NCBI GenBank assembly: GCA_019802505.1
Contig: JAFMOC010000078.1
Location: 1,262,501 to 1,326,500, forward strand
DNA length: 64,000 nucleotides
Direction of reading: 5' to 3'
Origin: Corydoras sp. C115
Lineage: Eukaryota > Chordata > Actinopteri > Siluriformes > Callichthyidae
The stretch's first letter is position 1. Every line of letters starts with the position of its first letter. The notes beneath the pieces are model-generated. The model was given only the letters and a program-made list of their open reading frames with translations, did not search any database and was not told where the DNA came from. A program made the translations under genes and the position numbers. Shown in pieces: positions 60,188 to 64,000 of the stretch.

Positions 60188-60533
60188 ATTCATTCATTCA
60201 TTATCTCCCGCTTTATCCTATATTAGAGTCGCGGGGGGTTCCCCATGCCCATCCAGGGGAGAACGTTTCGGGCGCTGGGCAGATACACCCAGGACAGGAC
60301 GCCAATCCATCGCTGGGCACACACTCACTCACACAGACACACTCTGTATGGGGCAATTTTGTGAATTCAATTGACTTGATCCATGTTTTTGGACTGTGGG
60401 AGGAAACCGGAGAACCCGGAGGAAACCCACGCGGACACGGGGAGAACATGGAAACTCCACCCAGATGGGGATTCGAACCGGGAATCCCTAGTGCTGAGAG
60501 GAGAACATACTAACCACTAAGCCACCGTGCCGC
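60188..60533 (-). repeat. SINE-A copy with TSD
   Basis: Flanked by TGGAGTATATAT at about 60178 and 60535. Confidence 0.93.
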
Positions 60534-60649
60534 CTGGAGTATATATATTATATATTATTAATTAGTGTTTATATACCATTTATTTAATTGTCAAAAGCTA
60601 TTATATGAAATAAATGACAGATGATAAAATACTGTATCTGTAAGACTCA

Positions 60650-61062
60650 TGGGCGTGGCTTAGTGGTTAGCATGTTCTCCTCTCAGCACTCGGGAGTCCC
60701 GGTTCGAATCCCAATCTGGGTGGAGTTTCCATGTTCTCCCCGTGTCTGCGTGGGTTTCCTCTGGGTTCTCCGGTTTCCTTCCACAGTCCAAAACCTGGAT
60801 CAAAAGTCAATTGCATTCTCATCTCAGCACTAGGGATTCCCAGTTTCCATGTTCTCCCCGTGTCCGAGTTGGTTTCCTCCGGGTTCTCAAGTCAATTGAG
60901 TTCTCCAAATTGCCCAATATAGAGTGAGTGAGTGTGTGTCCAGTGATATATTGGCATCCTGTCCTGGGTGTATCTGCCCAGCGCCCGAAACGTTCTCCCC
61001 TGGATGGGCATGGGGAACCCCCCCCCCTAATAGAAGATAAAGCGGGAGATAATGGATGGATG
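60650..61062 (+). repeat. Chimeric SINE-A, duplicate of 56870
   Basis: Same internal restart as at 56870-57130, but with a complete 3' part and (GGAT)n tail. Confidence 0.9.
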
Positions 61063-61065
61063 TAA

Positions 61066-61300
61066 AACTCGTACACCCCCCTCTCCTCTTCATTTAAACG
61101 AAGTGGTCATTACAGAAGAGGTTTAAATTATAGTTTCAATTATCTTTTAGCTGAAGTGCACACTGAGGGTCTGTCTGTCAAAAGCTGGAGGCAAAATCAC
61201 ATCCTTGATTTCACGCCTTTCAATATGAAATGAAAAACATTATTCTTTTTAGCAGCCAGTGACAGCAAGAGATATAACATGGACATATGTCCTTACAGAC
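61066..61300. other. Intergenic unique sequence, candidate conserved element
   Basis: About 200 bp of non-repetitive sequence (AAATTATAGTTTCAATTATC, CTGTCAAAAGCTGGAGGC). No open frame. Confidence 0.4.
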
Positions 61301-61304
61301 GTCC

Positions 61305-62284
61305 TTATTAAAAAGTTTGGACAAGCCCCCTTCTTGCTCCATCATCTATTTCCTCCACTTATCATATAGATGGACTTTGTAGTTTAATAATCACAGACTG
61401 TAGAACATCTGTGTTCATGTTGTTGTTAGTCCCCTGTTGGTTCTCTGTTCTCTATTGACAGAACAGGTATCATTTGGGTGGTGGATTGTTTCTTGTCAGT
61501 TCTGCAGTGACACTGATGTGGTGAGGGGGTTTTAGTGCAGCAGTGCTGCTGGAGTTTCATTCCTCCACCTCCGTGACACTGCTGGGATAGGAATAATGCA
61601 CCAACCCAATAACCCCTGCTCTGTGGTGCTACTATTGGGGTTCTGACCATTAGAACAGAGTAAAGGGGACGTTCACAGTATGTACTGTAGATCATCTTTA
61701 CAGATATATATATGTGTTATTATATCTTCCCATATCATGTGTGGGCGTCTCAATCCATGCATCCATCCATTAGCTTCCCCTTTATCTTTTATTAGGGTTC
61801 CCCATGCCCATCTCGGGCGCTGGGCAGATACACCCAGGACAGGGCACCAATCCATCGCTGGGCACACACTCACTCACACAGACACACTCTATATGGGGCA
61901 ATTTTGAGAATTCAATTGACTTGACCCATGTTTTTGGACTGTGCGAGGAAACCGGAGAACCCGGAGGAAACCCACGCAGACACGGGGAGAACATGGAAAC
62001 TCCACCCAGATGGGGATTCGAACCGGGAATCCCTAGCGCTGAGAGGCGAATGTGCTAACCACTAAGCCACCGTGCTGCCCGATAGGAATAATGCATTAAC
62101 CAAATAACCCCTGCTCTGTGGTGCTACTATTGGGGTTCTGACCATTAGAACAGAGTAAAGGGGACGTACACAGTATGTACTGTAGAACACAAACAGATGG
62201 ACTACAGTCTGTCCATCTTTACAGATATATTTTGTAAAGATGTAATGCGTGGGTGTCTCAAAAGTTTTGGTAATATAGTGTATA
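61305..62284. mobile_element. DNA-transposon-like family D1, partly duplicated around a SINE-A
   Basis: Starts near AAAAAGTTTGGACAAGCCCC. It ends CTCAAAAGTTTTGGTAATAT then AGTGTATA, an end type common in fish elements. The block ATAGGAATAATGCA...GTATGTACTGTAGA occurs at 61587 and again at 62089, with a SINE-A between. Confidence 0.7.
61757..62080 (-). repeat. SINE-A copy
   Basis: Minus-strand copy with (ATCC)n tail side and a deletion in the GGGGAGAACG segment. Confidence 0.9.
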
Positions 62285-62413
62285 TTCTAGGAATAAATGA
62301 CATGACATTTAAGTTACAAGCTTTTTCATTTATATATTTTAAGAAACTACTGAAGAAGCATCTTTTTAACAAATACCTGTTGTAAATAAAAATTAATATT
62401 AAAATTTAAATTA

Positions 62414-62754
62414 AACAGGTGGCTTAGTGGTTTAGCACGTTCTCCTCTCAGCACTAGGGATTCCCGGTTCGAATCCCCATCTGGGTGGAGTTTCCATGTT
62501 CTCCCCGTGTCCACGTTGGTTTCCTCCAGGTTCTCCGGTTTCCTCCCACAGTCCAAAAACATGGATCAACTCAAATGAATTCTCCAAATTGCCCCATATA
62601 GAGTGTCTGTTTGAGTGAGTGTGTGCCCAGCGATAGATTGGCGCCCTGTCCTGGGTCTATCTGCCCAGCGCTCGAGACGTTCTCCCCTGGATGGGCATGG
62701 GGAACCCCCCCGCGACCCTAATAGAGGATAAAGCGGGAGATAATGAATGAATGA
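62414..62754 (+). repeat. SINE-A nested in LINE-A
   Basis: The head starts at GGTGGCTTAGTGG and the tail is (GAAT)n. AT-rich LINE UTR flanks it. Confidence 0.92.
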
Positions 62755-62767
62755 AAAAAATTAAAAA

Positions 62768-63094
62768 GGCAGCCTGGTGGCTTAGTGGTTAGCATGTTCT
62801 CCTCTCAGCACTAGGGATTCCCAGTTCGAATCCCAATCTGGGTGGAGTTTCCATGTTCTCCCCTTGTCCGCGTGGGTTTCTTCCGGGTTCTCCGGTTTCC
62901 TCCCACAGTCCAAAAACATGGATCAAGTCAATTGAGTTCTCCAAATTGCCCCATATAGAGTGTGTCTGTGTGAGTGAGTATGTGTCCAGCGATGGATTGG
63001 CGCCCTGTCCTGGGTGTCCTGGGCATGGGGAACCCCCCCACCCACCCCCCGCGACCCTAGCAGAGGATAAAGCGGAAGATAATGGATGGATGGA
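62768..63094 (+). repeat. SINE-A nested in LINE-A
   Basis: Head GCAGCCTGGTGGCTTAGTGG, short deletion around CTGGGTGTCCTGGGCATG, (GGAT)n tail. Confidence 0.92.
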
Positions 63095-63160
63095 CCTACA
63101 AATGAGTCGCTTTGGATAAAAGCGTCTGCTAAACGATTAAATAAATGTATAAATGTAAAT

Positions 63161-63690
63161 ATTATTTTACAGTAATTTACAAAATAACAGCATTCTATTT
63201 GAATTCTGAATGTTCGCACACGAAATGGACATCTGAGGGTTGGATTATAATGTAGACCTTGAACCTTTGCTCTGGTTGAGCTTTCACTAAGCCACTTTTG
63301 AGCGTGCTTAATATTTACTAGATGCCAAACGAGATAACAAGCTAATATTAAAGCGAGCACTATCGTTAAGATGTCCGTTCTCAAAGAAGGGTTATGAGCT
63401 GGTTTTATATTCACAATCATGCGTCCACGGTTATACAGCTCTGTCCCAACTCCCTTTATCTGCTAATGGTCTTTGTGATAATGAATCACCTGTCTGAAAA
63501 TCATGAGCAAGCCTCGCAAATTATTAATGGATTCCGACATTATGAAGTGCGGGGCTGGAAAGCAAAGTTTAATTGCACAGAAAACGGATTGTAACTGTAT
63601 AACTCTAAACCCTGATTCAGCTCTTTTCCTTTATGTTGCTGAAAAATGGTTGGGACAGAGGTAAATATGTAAAGGATATTATATAAAACG
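63161..63690. other. Non-repetitive island, candidate conserved non-coding element
   Basis: About 450 bp (63170-63620) without repeats. It contains homeodomain-like AT words (AAATTATTAATGG, GATAATGAATCACC) and no coding frame of note. Confidence 0.45.
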
Positions 63691-64000
63691 GCGGCACGGT
63701 GGCTTAGTGGTTAGCACGTTCTCCTCTCAGCACTAGGGATTCCCGGTTCGAATCCCCATCTGGGTGGAGTTTCCATGTTCTCCCCGTGTCCGCGTGGGTT
63801 TCCTCCGGGTTCTCCGGTTTCCTCCCACAGTCCAAAAACATGGATCAACTCAATTGAGTTCTCCAAATTGCCCCATATAGAGTGTGTCTGTGTGAGTGAG
63901 TGTGTGCCCAGCGATGGATTGGCGCCCTGTCCTGGATGTATCTGCCCAGCGCCCGAGACGCTCTCCCATGGATGGGCATGGGGAACCCCACCGCGACCCT
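63691..64000 (+). repeat. SINE-A copy running off the window
   Basis: Near-consensus copy with head GGCGGCACGGTGG, A box TGGCTTAGTGG and B box GGTTCGAATCC. The tail is beyond base 64000. Confidence 0.95.

Larger units (their letters stand above)
62290..63160 (+). mobile_element. LINE-A 3' fragment with two nested SINE-A
   Basis: The plus strand codes FKKLLKKHLFNKYLL and a stop, as at 24934. The 3' end GACCTACAAATGAG then TCGCTTTGGATAAAAGCG and TCTGCTAAACGA lies at 63095-63150. Two SINE-A copies (62414-62754 and 62768-63094) separate the parts. Confidence 0.82.

Noticed and set aside
5170..63119. Dozens of about 75-100 codon frames with the same peptide (MFSPCPRGFPPGSPVSSHSP...) and its antisense versions
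   Set aside because: All fall in SINE-A copies; the SINE body happens to be open in some frames. Not genes.
1..64000. tRNA genes (many GGTTCGAATCC B boxes)
   Set aside because: Each is the head of a SINE with mutated, unpaired acceptor stems and followed by the SINE body. None looks like a functional tRNA.

Overview
The window is vertebrate genomic DNA, almost certainly from a ray-finned (teleost) fish. The evidence is a spliced gene with canonical GT/AG introns, tRNA-derived SINEs and LINE 3' ends of types common in fish, and long CA and TA microsatellites. I cannot name the species.

The only protein-coding gene I can support is ace (angiotensin-converting enzyme, two-domain somatic form) on the minus strand. 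It starts at the ATG at 37488-37490 and runs leftward through 20 exons to 597, then continues past base 1. Every splice junction could be placed by eye, and the 20 exons join in one frame for 3094 nt (about 1031 codons). Exons 1-12 encode the signal peptide, the complete N domain and the inter-domain linker. Exons 13-20 encode the C domain up to just past its zinc site. Both HEMGH zinc sites and both downstream zinc-ligand glutamates (HEAIGD) are present. Equivalent exons of the two domains match in length and phase, the footprint of the ancestral domain duplication. The last exons (rest of the C domain, stalk, membrane anchor, cytoplasmic tail; five in mammals) lie left of the window.

The introns (72 bp to 9.5 kb) and the 26 kb 5' flank (37.5-64 kb) are dominated by repeats. 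The main one is a tRNA-derived SINE of about 340 bp, called SINE-A here: A box TGGCTTAGTGG, B box GGTTCGAATCC, tail (GAAT)n or (GGAT)n. More than 65 copies or fragments occur. Others are a second tRNA-derived SINE (SINE-B) sharing its 3' tail with an L2/CR1-type LINE (LINE-A), 3' fragments of a second LINE (LINE-B), non-autonomous DNA transposons with terminal inverted repeats, a 1.9 kb minisatellite with higher-order structure (39.64-41.55 kb) and many microsatellites. Many SINE-A copies have clear target-site duplications (TSDs), so nested and serial insertions can be ordered.

Region by region: 0.6-11.6 kb, C-domain exons, linker exon 12 and the last N-domain exon; 13.8-27.8 kb, most N-domain exons; 27.8-37.3 kb, intron 1; 37.3-37.9 kb, first exon and probable promoter; 38-64 kb, intergenic DNA with SINE clusters, segmental duplications and a few non-repetitive islands (48.4-49.2, 50.5-51.1, 61.07-61.3 and 63.1-63.6 kb) that are candidates for conserved non-coding elements. 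No RNA gene, CRISPR array or prokaryotic or viral gene was found.
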